Assembly: GCA_023404675.1 (NCBI GenBank)
Contig: JAEYAW010000030.1
Location: forward strand, 310,001 to 374,000
DNA length: 64,000 bases
Reading direction: 5' to 3'
Source of the DNA: Pseudomonadota bacterium
GTDB lineage: Bacteria > Pseudomonadota > Alphaproteobacteria > Rhizobiales > Xanthobacteraceae
This document shows, one piece after another, positions 1 to 9,765 of this stretch. Both the position numbers and the translations under genes were made by a program. The notes under the pieces are model-generated. The model saw only the letters and a program-made list of their open reading frames with translations, was not told where the DNA came from and did no database searches. Each line of letters starts with the position of its first letter. The first letter of the stretch is position 1.

Positions 1-6
1 CGCCCC

Positions 7-618
7 TCATGCCGGCCGCCGCATCAGCGACAGCCAGATGCCGCCGCCGATCAGCGCCGTCCCCGACAGGCGCTCGAGGATCTTCACGCGTCCCGGCCGG
101 ATGAACCATGACCGGCCGAAACCGGACAGCATCGCCCAGCAGCTGTCCGTGATCGCGGCCAGTCCCACGCTCACCGCGCACATCACGACCAGTTGGCGAT
201 CGGCCGGCAGCGCCGGATCGACGAACTGCGGCAGGAACGCGGTGAAGAACGCGGCGGTCTTCGGATTGGACAGCGCGACCATGAAGCCGCGCCAGAAATG
301 AACCTGTTTCGGAAGCCCCCCGTCACTGCCGCGCCCGGCGTTGCGCCAGAGCTGGACGCCGAGCCAGACCAGATAGGCTGCCCCCGCCCAGCGGATGACC
401 TCGAACAGCAGGGCTGAACTGTTCAGCACCCATGTCAGGCCGAAGGCGATGGCCGCGATCAGCAGCGCATTGCCCGCGACGGTCCCGGCGACCGTGGTCA
501 GCGCCGCCCGCACGCCGCGCGTGGCGCCGGTCGCGATCACCAGCGTGACGATCGGCCCCGGCGTGATCATCAGAAGGAACGTGACCAGAAGAAACGCACC
601 GAACAATTCGGGATTCAT
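7..618 (-). CDS. LysE/RhtB family amino-acid exporter
   Basis: A 203-residue inner-membrane protein of the LysE/RhtB family, which exports amino acids or their derivatives; the substrate cannot be told from sequence. It consists of about six hydrophobic segments. The first carries the family's ITPGP motif at residues 18-22, and the SNPK signature follows near residue 117. The start is firm: AGGAGGTG lies just upstream of the ATG. The gene begins 39 bp after the YqhA-like gene on the same strand, so the two may be co-transcribed. The stop codon lies at the very left edge of the window, so the gene is complete. Confidence 0.9.
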   Translation of the reverse strand: MNPELFGAFLLVTFLLMITPGPIVTLVIATGATRGVRAALTTVAGTVAGNALLIAAIAFGLTWVLNSSALLFEVIRWAGAAYLVWLGVQLWRNAGRGSDGGLPKQVHFWRGFMVALSNPKTAAFFTAFLPQFVDPALPADRQLVVMCAVSVGLAAITDSCWAMLSGFGRSWFIRPGRVKILERLSGTALIGGGIWLSLMRRPA

Positions 619-657
619 GAGATCACCTCCTGATGTCGCGCGCGGCGCGTGGTCGCG

Positions 658-1251
658 TCAGTGCGCGCCTTCTTTCTCGCGCACCGCGAGTTCCGCCATC
701 GTGGTGATGCGATCCACGTAGGCGATACCGATGGCGGAGAGGATGAAGACGACATGGATGATCGTCTGCCACATCACGCCGGTCTCGGTGTAGTTGGTCG
801 TCCGCCCGACGCCGCCGAGATTGCCGGCCTCGATGAAGGTCCGCAAGAGATGGATCGACGAAATGCCGATGATGGCCATCGCCAGCTTGATCTTGAGCAC
901 GCTGGCATTGACGTGGCTGAGCCATTCCGGCTCGTCGGGGTGACCTTCCAGATGCAGGCGCGACACGAACGTCTCGTAGCCGCCGACGATCACCATCACC
1001 AGCAGGTTCGAAATCATCACCACGTCGATCAGGCCGAGAACGACCAGCATGATCTGCTGCTCGCTGAAATCCAGCGAATGGGCGATGAGGTGCCACAGCT
1101 CCTTGAGGAACAGGACAACATAGACGCCCTGCGCGACGATGAGGCCGATATAGAGCGGCAACTGCAGCCAGCGCGAGCCGAAGATCAGCATCGGCAGCGG
1201 GCGCATGTTCACGGTCTTCGGCGGAACCGGAGTTTCGGGAGTGAAGGACAT
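658..1251 (-). CDS. YqhA/UPF0114 family membrane protein
   Basis: A 197-residue membrane protein of the YqhA (UPF0114) family, whose function is not known. Three to four hydrophobic segments are visible (about residues 30-52, 65-90, 118-138 and 155-175). A conserved block runs from about residue 66 to 95, with repeated hydrophobic residues and the sequence GGYETFVSR. The N-terminal 20 residues are polar and proline-rich, a little longer than in the E. coli protein. It lies upstream of the LysE-type exporter on the same strand. No regulatory site was recognised. Confidence 0.85.
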   Translation of the reverse strand: MSFTPETPVPPKTVNMRPLPMLIFGSRWLQLPLYIGLIVAQGVYVVLFLKELWHLIAHSLDFSEQQIMLVVLGLIDVVMISNLLVMVIVGGYETFVSRLHLEGHPDEPEWLSHVNASVLKIKLAMAIIGISSIHLLRTFIEAGNLGGVGRTTNYTETGVMWQTIIHVVFILSAIGIAYVDRITTMAELAVREKEGAH

Positions 1252-1357
1252 GGGAAAGCCTTGTCAGGGAACGCCGCCAGCGGCGCAAGAAGCGGCCTCT
1301 TCTAGCAGATTCCGCCGAGTCGCGGACAGCGCGGCGTGAGGTCGCTCCTTATCGTCA

Positions 1358-2125
1358 TCAGCGCGTCGCGACGATGAACATCCGCGGGAACCTGAGCAGG
1401 ATCTTGCCGTCCGCGCGGGCGGGATAGGCCGCCTCCAGCCGGCGCGTGTAGTCGGCCAGGAACGTGGCCCGCTCGTTCTCGTCCAGCGGATTGACGAAGG
1501 GACGCAGCCCCGTGCCCTTCACCCATTCGACGATGGCCGCCGCGCCATCCATCCGGAAATTGTAGACGACATGCCAGATATCGACGCGGGTGTAGGCCGT
1601 CACCAGCGCGTCGTAATAGGTCGCGACCGGCGGCAGCACGTCGCGCAATTGTACCGCTTCGAGCAGCTTGTCGGCGAACGGCATCGCCCGCGCCGTCTCC
1701 CGCATCAGGGCATGCGAGGGCTCGCGCAGATTGTCCGGCATCTGGACCGCCAGCACGCCGCCCTTGTTGAGCCCGTCCGCCAGCCGGGTGAAATGACGGA
1801 CATGATCCGGCACCCACTGGAATACGGCATTGGCGAACATCAGATCGACCGGACGCGCGGGCGACCAGGTGGTGAGATCCGCCTCGGCGAAACTGACACC
1901 GGGCAGGCGTTCGCGCGCCTGCCGCAACATGTCCGGCGAGGAATCGACGCCCGACACCTTGGCCTGCGGCCAGCGCTGCGTCAGCAGCTCGGTGGAGTTG
2001 CCGGGACCGCAGCCGAGATCGATCGCCTCGCGCACATCGGCATGGACCTGCGCGAGCAGATCGCGCGCCGAGCGCGTGCGCTCGTCCTCGAATTTCAGAT
2101 ACTGGGCTGCGGACCAGTCGGCCAT
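1358..2125 (-). CDS. tam: trans-aconitate 2-methyltransferase
   Basis: A 255-residue SAM-dependent methyltransferase of the Tam family, which methylates trans-aconitate, an inhibitor of aconitase formed spontaneously from cis-aconitate. It would act in the cytosol as metabolite damage control. SAM-binding motif I is clear at residues 35-43 (IDLGCGPGN), followed by the acidic residue of motif II near DSSPDM. The N-terminal WSAAQYLKFEDER is characteristic of Tam. Length matches the family (about 250). It is divergent from brnT across a 99-bp gap that holds the brnTA operator. Confidence 0.9.
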   Translation of the reverse strand: MADWSAAQYLKFEDERTRSARDLLAQVHADVREAIDLGCGPGNSTELLTQRWPQAKVSGVDSSPDMLRQARERLPGVSFAEADLTTWSPARPVDLMFANAVFQWVPDHVRHFTRLADGLNKGGVLAVQMPDNLREPSHALMRETARAMPFADKLLEAVQLRDVLPPVATYYDALVTAYTRVDIWHVVYNFRMDGAAAIVEWVKGTGLRPFVNPLDENERATFLADYTRRLEAAYPARADGKILLRFPRMFIVATR

Positions 2126-2203
2126 GGTTTTGTCCTGTTCAAGTCGAGCATATTGCTTTGATCGCTTATGATGGATGGCTATCCTTGCAACATGGCGACT
2201 TTG

Positions 2204-2224
2204 TGTATATAACCATCATATACA
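2204..2224. promoter_or_regulatory. Probable brnTA operator (7-7-7 inverted repeat)
   Basis: TGTATAT at 2204-2210 and ATATACA at 2218-2224 form a perfect inverted repeat with a 7-base spacer, in a locally AT-rich stretch. It ends at the base before the brnT ATG. BrnT-BrnA complexes are known to repress their own promoter. That this is the operator is inferred from position and symmetry. Confidence 0.6.
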
Positions 2225-2536
2225 ATGATTGACTTCGGAAAAGTCACAGGTTTTGACTGGGACGAAGGAAACGCCCGCAAAAGCGAGCGGAAGCATGGCG
2301 TCACTCAGCCTGAGGCCGAAAGCGTCTTCTTCAATGAGCCCCTTCTGCTCGTGGAGGATCGCAAGCACAGCCTGGACGAGATCCGTTTTCATGCGCTGGG
2401 CCAGACATCCCAAAACCGGCATTTGCATCTCACATTCACCCTTCGCGCCGAGGACAGCCTTATCCGGATGATTTCGGCTCGCGACATGAACCGTAAGGAG
2501 CGTCAGATCTATGACGAAGCGCGCCAAAACTCCTGA
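2225..2536 (+). CDS. brnT: BrnT family type II toxin (RNase)
   Basis: A 103-residue toxin of the BrnT (DUF497) family, RelE-fold ribonucleases that inhibit translation and are neutralised by BrnA. Family marks are FDWDEGNA near the N-terminus, SERKHGV (residues 19-25), and the C-terminal ISARDMNRKER-Y stretch carrying conserved basic residues. The ATG follows directly on the operator palindrome, leaving no room for a separate Shine-Dalgarno sequence, so the mRNA may be leaderless or start very close to the ATG. It overlaps brnA by 26 bp. Base composition around it is lower in GC than the neighbours, consistent with horizontal acquisition. Confidence 0.9.
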   Translation: MIDFGKVTGFDWDEGNARKSERKHGVTQPEAESVFFNEPLLLVEDRKHSLDEIRFHALGQTSQNRHLHLTFTLRAEDSLIRMISARDMNRKERQIYDEARQNS

Positions 2537-2783
2537 TCTCCAGATTCCTGATTTCAAATCAGAGGCGGAAGAACGCATTTATTGGGAGAAGGCCGACTCG
2601 ACGCAGCATGTCGATTGGACGAAGGCGGAACGGGTCCGGCTCCCCAATCTCAAGCCTTCGACGACAGCGATCTCGCTACGGCTTCCCGTGGATCTGCTCG
2701 AACGGATCAAGGTCGCGGCCAACAAGCGCGACGTGCCGTATCAGTCACTCATCAAGACATGGCTCGCAGAAAAGGCCGGGTAA
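2511..2783 (+). CDS. brnA: BrnA family antitoxin
   Basis: A 90-residue antitoxin partner of BrnT. The N-terminal half (to about residue 45) is acidic and probably wraps the toxin. The C-terminal half, from ISLRLPVDLLERIK (about residues 54-67) to the end, is the ribbon-helix-helix DNA-binding fold of BrnA/CopG proteins. AAGGAG lies 10 bases before the ATG, inside the end of brnT, so translation is efficient and coupled. The last codons form the left arm of the terminator hairpin that follows. Order toxin-antitoxin is the usual one for BrnTA. Confidence 0.9.
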   Translation: MTKRAKTPDLQIPDFKSEAEERIYWEKADSTQHVDWTKAERVRLPNLKPSTTAISLRLPVDLLERIKVAANKRDVPYQSLIKTWLAEKAG

Positions 2784-2800
2784 CGCTCACCCGGCCTTTT
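2770..2800. terminator. Rho-independent terminator shared by brnA and ettA
   Basis: AAAAGGCCGGG (2770-2780) pairs perfectly with CCCGGCCTTTT (2790-2800). The brnA stop codon TAA lies in the 9-base loop. A/T flanks on both sides let it work in both directions, for brnA (+) and for ettA (-), which ends at 2826. Confidence 0.85.
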
Positions 2801-2825
2801 CCGCGAGCTTGTCGACGGGTTTCCC

Positions 2826-4475
<1,650 letters not shown>

Positions 4476-4694
4476 CGAAGTTCCTGAAAGCCTGCTTGTG
4501 GGGAATTTTGCTGCCGCTGATGTAACGATGCGGCCCGCAAAGGGCAACCGCCGTTAACACATCATCAAGCCTGTGCGGACAAAGCGCCGGCCCGGCCGGA
4601 CGTCTCGCCCCATGGATAACGGAATTTAATCAAATTCGCCGAAAGCTTGGCCATTCCGCGCCGGCCTGTCGCCCGCGCGATGGGAGTACAAGTC

Positions 4695-4892
4695 ATGGCA
4701 GCATCCGGCACATCCATGCCCGGCCATGTCGTGAGGCAAGACCCACAGGCGGCGCGGCGGATGGACCGCCTCATCCTGTTTCTGAAGACGTTCGCGCGCG
4801 TCGCTTTCAGTCCCTATCGGCCCGAGCAGCACTACATGCGCGGCCCCGGCCCGGCCTGCCGGGCGCGCCAGCGTGGCGAGCGCATCCGCTGA
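4695..4892 (+). CDS. Small basic hypothetical protein
   Basis: A possible 65-residue protein that I do not recognise. GGGAG sits 8 bases before the ATG. The middle (RLILFLKTFARVAFS) is a short amphipathic or membrane-leaning helix, and the rest is arginine- and glycine-rich. It ends 18 bp before the 2-hydroxyacid dehydrogenase gene on the same strand and might be its leader gene. The frame is also open upstream to 4647. The call rests only on the ribosome site, spacing and the non-random hydrophobic stretch. Confidence 0.35.
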   Translation: MAASGTSMPGHVVRQDPQAARRMDRLILFLKTFARVAFSPYRPEQHYMRGPGPACRARQRGERIR

Positions 4893-4910
4893 TCCGGACA
4901 TTGGCGATCC

Positions 4911-5864
4911 ATGTACCGCTGCGCCATTCTCGATGACTATCAGCGCGCCGCGCTTGATCTGGCCGACTGGTCGCAGGTCACGGACCGGGTATCGCTGACG
5001 GTGTTCGACGAACCTTTCGCCGATGCGGCAGCGGCGGCCGCCGCGCTGAAGGCGTTCGATATCGTCTGCGCGATGCGCGAGCGCACGCCGTTCGGCGCAG
5101 ACCTCCTCAACGCCCTGCCCCGCCTGAAGCTGCTCATCACATCCGGCGCGCGAAACGCGTCGTTCGATCTGGAGGCCGCGCGCCGGCGCGGCATCGTCGT
5201 CTGCGGCACCGGGGCGGCCGGCAATCCGACCGCTTCCCTCGCCATCGGTCTGATGCTCGAACTCACGCGGAAAATCGGCTTCGAGAACGCGCGCATGAAA
5301 AGCGGCGCGCCGTGGCAGATCACGCTGGGCGAGGATGTCGAGGGCAAGACAGTGGGCATCGTCGGCCTCGGCCGGCTCGGCCAGCGCGTCGCCGCCATTG
5401 CCAAGGCGATGGGCATGAACGTCATCGCATGGAGCAGCAATCTCACCCCGCAGGCCTGCGATGCGGCCGGCGTCGGCTACGCCACCAGGGACGAACTGTT
5501 CGCCACCGCCGACATCGTCACCATTCATCTGGTGCTGGGCGAGCGCACGCGCGGTCTGATCGGAGGTAACGATCTGCGGCGCATGAAGCCGACGAGCTAT
5601 CTGGTCAACACCGCGCGCGGTCCCATCGTGGACGAGGCCGCCCTGCTCGGCGTGCTGCGGGACAAAAGCATCGCAGGCGCCGCGCTCGACACCTTCTGGC
5701 AGGAGCCGCTGCCGCCGGATCATCCGCTGCGCACGCTCGATAACGTGGTGCTGACGCCGCATCTCGGCTACGTCACGCGCGAAAACTACCGCCGCTACTA
5801 TGGCGACATGGTCGCGGATATTTCCGCCTGGCTCGACGGCGCGCCGGTCAGGGTGCTGACGTAA
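4911..5864 (+). CDS. D-2-hydroxyacid dehydrogenase family protein
   Basis: A 317-residue NAD(P)-dependent oxidoreductase of the D-2-hydroxyacid dehydrogenase family (phosphoglycerate dehydrogenase, glyoxylate reductase and relatives). The substrate is unknown. The nucleotide-binding loop is VGLGRLGQ (about residues 150-157). The catalytic triad is present: Arg in NTARGPIVDE, Glu in WQEPLP and His in LTPHLGY. The N-terminal third is the divided catalytic domain. It lacks the C-terminal ACT domain of regulated SerA, so it is probably not the main serine-pathway enzyme. It ends at a bidirectional terminator. Confidence 0.88.
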   Translation: MYRCAILDDYQRAALDLADWSQVTDRVSLTVFDEPFADAAAAAAALKAFDIVCAMRERTPFGADLLNALPRLKLLITSGARNASFDLEAARRRGIVVCGTGAAGNPTASLAIGLMLELTRKIGFENARMKSGAPWQITLGEDVEGKTVGIVGLGRLGQRVAAIAKAMGMNVIAWSSNLTPQACDAAGVGYATRDELFATADIVTIHLVLGERTRGLIGGNDLRRMKPTSYLVNTARGPIVDEAALLGVLRDKSIAGAALDTFWQEPLPPDHPLRTLDNVVLTPHLGYVTRENYRRYYGDMVADISAWLDGAPVRVLT

Positions 5865-5882
5865 AATATATCCCGGAAACGA

Positions 5883-5909
5883 AAACGGCCGGGATCACCC
5901 CGGCCGTTT
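5883..5909. terminator. Bidirectional terminator between convergent genes
   Basis: AAACGGCCGGG (5883-5893) pairs perfectly with CCCGGCCGTTT (5899-5909) around a 5-base loop. It lies between the convergent dehydrogenase (+) and L,D-transpeptidase (-) genes. Confidence 0.8.
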
Positions 5910-5937
5910 CCAAATCTGAAATCCGATCAGGATCCGC

Positions 5938-7125
5938 TCAGCGGATCGTCACCGGCGCGGGCAGCGGCTGCATCACCGGCGGCGCGGTGCCGGGGACGTT
6001 GGCGGCCGACTGGGCCGGCGGCATCTGCTGCACCGGCTGGGCGCTCGCGACCGGCGTCGAGGCCGGCGCGCTCCCCGGCAGCACCACGACGCGGGTACCG
6101 ACCTTCACGCGCTCGAACAGGTCCGACACATCCTCGTTCAGCATGCCGATGCAGCCCGACGAGACGAACTTGCCGATGGTCGAGGGCTGGTTGGTGCCAT
6201 GGATGCGATACACCGTACTGCCCAGATACATGGCGCGCGCGCCCAATGGGTTTCCGGGGCCACCGGCCATGAAACGCGGCAGATAGGGCTGGCGCTCGAT
6301 CATCTCGGTCGGCGGATGCCAGTCCGGCCACTCGGCCTTGCGGGTGATTTTCTGCACGCCATTCCAGGTAAAACCATCGCGACCGACACGCACGCCATAA
6401 CGGATCGCCCGGCCGCCACCCAGCACGTAATACAGATAGGTGTTCGGGGTATCGACGACCAGCGTGCCCGCAGGCTCGTTGGTCTGGAAAGCCACCTCCT
6501 GCCGGCGCAGGCGCGGATCGAGCTGCGCCTCGCCGGTTTCGGGCTGATCCTCGGGCGGCAAGGCCGCGATGCTCATCGGCTGGTTGCTGCCGCCCTGCTG
6601 CGGCGGCACCGAGCCGGTCGCGCCGACGCCCTGCGGCGGACGCAGCATCGCATCCTGCACGGAGGACGGCGCCGGTGGACCGCCATCGCTATACGCGGGC
6701 GGCGGCGCGGCCGGGCGCGCGTAACGCGGATCGTCCGCCGGGCGGACATAGCGCTGATCATCCGTCGGGCGGACATAGCGCTGATCATCCGTCGGGCGGA
6801 CATAACGCGGATCATCCGCCGGAGCGATTTGTCCCTGCGGCATCCGGTCCGAATAGACCGGCGCATTCATCGGGCGGCCGTAGCGCGGGTCGTCCGGCGA
6901 CATCACGGGGCCTGGCGGAGGAAGCGTCCCGACGCGACGGCGGTCGGACGGCATCTCGTCCTCTTCGTCGAGCGCATCGAAATTCGGCATGCGGTCGCGA
7001 TTGCCGTACGACGTCGGCGACTGCACCGTCGCCGACGGGTAGTAGGTCTGGGCCGACACCTGGCTGACGCCCGATGCGCCCGCTGCCAGCGACGCCACGA
7101 TGGTCAAGATCTGCTTAACTGTCAT
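5938..7125 (-). CDS. L,D-transpeptidase (YkuD domain), secreted
   Basis: A 395-residue periplasmic enzyme of the YkuD family, which forms 3-3 peptidoglycan cross-links or attaches proteins to peptidoglycan. A signal peptide covers about residues 1-25, ending SQVSA-Q. Residues 40-200 are a low-complexity proline/aspartate linker holding four tandem 9-residue units of the type DDQRYVRPT. The catalytic domain is at about 210-350, with the YkuD motif HGTNQPSTIG followed by SSGCIGM, whose Cys is the nucleophile. A proline/alanine tail ends the protein. It is divergent from the gene at 7422 across about 300 bp. Confidence 0.92.
   Translation of the reverse strand: MTVKQILTIVASLAAGASGVSQVSAQTYYPSATVQSPTSYGNRDRMPNFDALDEEDEMPSDRRRVGTLPPPGPVMSPDDPRYGRPMNAPVYSDRMPQGQIAPADDPRYVRPTDDQRYVRPTDDQRYVRPADDPRYARPAAPPPAYSDGGPPAPSSVQDAMLRPPQGVGATGSVPPQQGGSNQPMSIAALPPEDQPETGEAQLDPRLRRQEVAFQTNEPAGTLVVDTPNTYLYYVLGGGRAIRYGVRVGRDGFTWNGVQKITRKAEWPDWHPPTEMIERQPYLPRFMAGGPGNPLGARAMYLGSTVYRIHGTNQPSTIGKFVSSGCIGMLNEDVSDLFERVKVGTRVVVLPGSAPASTPVASAQPVQQMPPAQSAANVPGTAPPVMQPLPAPVTIR
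6718..6825 (-). repeat. Four tandem 27-bp units inside the L,D-transpeptidase gene
   Basis: The units begin at 6718, 6745, 6772 and 6799. The two middle copies are identical over 27 bp and the outer two differ at a few positions. Each encodes nine residues of the type DDxRYxRPx. A fifth, separated copy of the peptide occurs further upstream in the gene (DDPRYGRP). Such in-frame repeats can change copy number without breaking the frame. Confidence 0.9.
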
Positions 7126-7421
7126 GCTGCTCTTTTAGTCCCAAGCCGCGACCACTTCGTTAATGGCGACATCGCCTACGATAGCGGCACATTCAAGACA
7201 ACATCGCAAAAAACCCGGCCTGAGTGGCAATGTTTGCGCGACCTGTGACCCGATTGCGACGGAAGTGATTGATCCGGCATCTCTTCTCGCAGGATCGTGA
7301 TCGCCCGATCTGGTAGTCTGATCGTGCTGATTCGCTGCCCGGTGCAGTGGCCGGCATGGTCCCGCGTAACACATCCCCGAAATCCTCAAAGCCCTCCGCC
7401 TCGCGGGGGCGGGACGACGTC

Positions 7422-8258
7422 ATGCTGCCTGGCCTGCGCATCCTGTTCGCCGCTGTCGTGCTGACCCTGTCGGTTGTCGTGTTCGGCCTCGGAGCCGCGG
7501 CGATGCTGCGCGCCGCGCACGAAAACGCCGTCGCCGAACTCACGGCCCGGTCCGCACCCGATCCGGTTTTCGAGGTTGTCGCCAACCAGCCGACGCTCAG
7601 CCTGCTGCGCGTGGAGGAGCCGCACACGGCAGGCGTGCGTGCCATCGAGACCGCAACGCATCCAGCCCCGGCAGCCCCCGCCGCGCCTTCGGCCGGGGAC
7701 GTGGCCCCCGTGGCGGAGTCGAAAGCCGCCTTGCCGCCGCGCACGGACGCCCTGTCCGCCTCCGGCCCGCCACCAGCCGCCGACGTCGTGGTGGCTGCGC
7801 TGCCCTCACCGAACAACGAGACCAGCGAGATCGTTCCGCCGACGGCCGTCCAGATCGCCCCGCCTGTCGCTGCCATTGAGAGCAGTCCGGTCGCCGCCGC
7901 GTCCGAACCGGGCCCCAACCTGTCCGTCGAACCATCTCCGGTGCCGCCTGTTCCCGCCGCGCCGCAGAAGCGCTACGCCGCACTGGATCCGCCGGACGGC
8001 GTCAGCGCGGTCGATCTCGAGGTGCACGAGACGATGCTGTCGCCGATTGCGGGAACGGTTCCGGTCCCGCTCGGGCGCACGAACGCGCTCGCGAAGGCCG
8101 AGCAGCAGCGCCGCGCCGCACAGGAACGGGCCGCACAACAGCGTCGACGGACGGCGGCAACACGACGCGCACGGACCGCCGATGTCGCCGCGCCCGTGGT
8201 CCAAAGCGCCGATCCGTTCGGAACGCCCTTCAGCGCGCCGGCGACAACCTCGCGCTGA
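7422..8258 (+). CDS. Single-pass membrane protein with Pro/Ala-rich body, unknown function
   Basis: A 278-residue protein of unknown function. One hydrophobic segment (about residues 5-29, LFAAVVLTLSVVVFGLGAAAM) anchors it. Residues 60-190 are a low-complexity Ala/Pro/Val stretch, and the C-terminal 80 residues are more conserved-looking, with a basic coil (AEQQRRAAQERAAQQRRR). The start MLPGLRILF is chosen because a G-rich ribosome site precedes it and the membrane segment then sits at the N-terminus. Other starts exist in frame at 7347 (GTG) and 7356 (ATG). It ends 8 bp before the convergent sseA gene. Confidence 0.6.
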   Translation: MLPGLRILFAAVVLTLSVVVFGLGAAAMLRAAHENAVAELTARSAPDPVFEVVANQPTLSLLRVEEPHTAGVRAIETATHPAPAAPAAPSAGDVAPVAESKAALPPRTDALSASGPPPAADVVVAALPSPNNETSEIVPPTAVQIAPPVAAIESSPVAAASEPGPNLSVEPSPVPPVPAAPQKRYAALDPPDGVSAVDLEVHETMLSPIAGTVPVPLGRTNALAKAEQQRRAAQERAAQQRRRTAATRRARTADVAAPVVQSADPFGTPFSAPATTSR

Positions 8259-8266
8259 CCCGCAGG

Positions 8267-9124
8267 TTACGCCTTCCCGGTCGCCAGCGCGGGACCATCG
8301 GCCAGTCCCCATTCGGACCATGAGCCGTCATAGAGCGCCGAGCCGCGCACGCCGAGCCGGTAGAGCGCCAGCGTCAGCACCGCCGCCGAGACACCCGAGC
8401 CGCAACTGGTGACGATGGGCCGCGCGAGATCGGCCCCCTCCGCCGCAAAGGCCGCCCGCAGGTCACCGAGCGGCTTCATCTTGCCGGTGGCCGGATCGAC
8501 CAGTTCGTTGAACGGCAGATTGAGGCTGCCGGGAATATGGCCGCTGCGCAGGCCGGGGCGCGGCTCGGCGACCCTGCCCTCGAACCGGTCCCGCGCGCGC
8601 GCATCGATCACCTGCGCCTCCCGGCTCGCGACGTTCGCCTCCATCGCCGCGCGGTCGCGAAGCCCGGCGGCATTGAAAGTGGCCTGATACTCCGCCGGCT
8701 TCGGCACTGCCGGACCGCTTTCGACCGGCCGGCCTTCCGCAAGCCACGTCTTCAGGCCGCCATCGAGAATCCGCACGTCGCGATGGCCGAAGGACAGGAA
8801 CATCCACCATGCGCGGGCGGACGCCATCCATGTCCCGGCATCGTACAGCACGACCGTGTCGTCGTTGCCGATCCCCAGCGCACCGACATCGTCGCCGAAC
8901 TTGCGCGCGGTCGGGAACATATGCGGCAGCGGACTGCCTTTGTCCGCCACCTCGTCCACGTCGAAGAAGGCGGCGCCGGGAATGTGCGCGGCGAGAAAAT
9001 CCTCTTTCGCCAGCGGCGTCGCGCCCGGCAGCTTGAACGAAGCGTCGAGCACCTTCACACGCGGATCGTCCAGGCGCGCGGCCAGCCATTCGGTGGAAAC
9101 GAGAGGATCATCCGCCGCACTCAT
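8267..9124 (-). CDS. sseA: 3-mercaptopyruvate sulfurtransferase
   Basis: A 285-residue two-domain rhodanese of the SseA type, which moves sulphur from 3-mercaptopyruvate to thiol acceptors or cyanide. The N-terminal inactive rhodanese domain (about 5-135) and C-terminal active domain (about 155-280) are both present. The active-site loop SCGSGVSA near residue 231 is the CGSGV type of mercaptopyruvate enzymes rather than the CRKGV type of thiosulfate rhodaneses. The start MSAADDPLVST is chosen by family; the frame continues upstream without similarity. It follows the single-domain rhodanese by 32 bp, probably in one operon. Confidence 0.9.
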   Translation of the reverse strand: MSAADDPLVSTEWLAARLDDPRVKVLDASFKLPGATPLAKEDFLAAHIPGAAFFDVDEVADKGSPLPHMFPTARKFGDDVGALGIGNDDTVVLYDAGTWMASARAWWMFLSFGHRDVRILDGGLKTWLAEGRPVESGPAVPKPAEYQATFNAAGLRDRAAMEANVASREAQVIDARARDRFEGRVAEPRPGLRSGHIPGSLNLPFNELVDPATGKMKPLGDLRAAFAAEGADLARPIVTSCGSGVSAAVLTLALYRLGVRGSALYDGSWSEWGLADGPALATGKA

Positions 9125-9156
9125 CGGCTTCGCCTTTCTGACTTCGCAATGTTCGT

Positions 9157-9570
9157 CTAGCCTGGAGCTTTCGGTAGCACCTGCTCCACCGGACCGCCAG
9201 CATCGCGCCAGGCCGCGAAGCCGCCGCCGAGATGCGCCACCGGCCTCAGACCCATGTCCTGGGCGGTCTTCGCCGCCAGCGCCGAACGCAGCCCGCCCGC
9301 GCAATGAAAGATGAACGTCTTGTCCTGCTGAAAGATCGGCTTGGCGTAAGGCGACTGCGGATCGATCCAGAATTCGAGCATCCCGCGCGTGCACGAGAAC
9401 GCACCGGGAATGCGCCCGTCGCGCTCGATCTCGCGCGGATCGCGGATATCGACGATCACCACGTCGTCGCGTCCGGCAACTTCCATCACCTGCGCAGCGC
9501 TCATGGTTTCGATCTGCGCATTCGCCTCGTCAAGCATCTCCCTGATGCCGCGGTGGATGCTCTGCGCCAT
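9157..9570 (-). CDS. Single-domain rhodanese-like protein
   Basis: A 137-residue cytosolic sulfurtransferase of the rhodanese superfamily. The domain fills residues 20-130. The catalytic loop is HCAGGLRSA near residue 90, with the Cys nucleophile and the loop Arg in place. GGAGG precedes the ATG at good spacing. It is the first gene of a two-gene sulfurtransferase operon with sseA. Natural substrate and acceptor are unknown. Confidence 0.88.
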   Translation of the reverse strand: MAQSIHRGIREMLDEANAQIETMSAAQVMEVAGRDDVVIVDIRDPREIERDGRIPGAFSCTRGMLEFWIDPQSPYAKPIFQQDKTFIFHCAGGLRSALAAKTAQDMGLRPVAHLGGGFAAWRDAGGPVEQVLPKAPG

Positions 9571-9684
9571 GACGTGTCCTCCGAGGTTGTTGTTGATTTA
9601 TCGTTTGTCACCGGTTCGATCCGTCACCCCTGGGGCGCCCTTGCACAGCACGGATCGCGAAGGACGACGGCCGCCCGGAGGCCG

Positions 9685-9732
9685 CTCATCCTTCGAGGCT
9701 CGCAGGAAGAAGCTCGTGCCTCAGGATGACGG
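9685..9732. repeat. Dispersed repeat, family A (CATCCTTCGAGG type)
   Basis: CATCCTTCGAGGCTCGC followed by CTCAGGATGACGG; the ends can partly pair. Related copies stand near 14331, 18161 and 37668. It fills the 195-bp gap between the rhodanese and VWA genes. Confidence 0.75.
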
Positions 9733-9765
9733 ATGAAACGCTTCAATCCGCGCCGGTCGCGCGCA

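Noticed and set aside
6718..6825. Tandem repeats that could suggest a CRISPR array.
   Set aside because: The units are directly joined without unique spacers and encode an in-frame peptide.
9608..9630. GGTTCGATCC, similar to a tRNA T-loop.
   Set aside because: No matching acceptor, D or anticodon arms nearby; it lies in a repeat-containing spacer.
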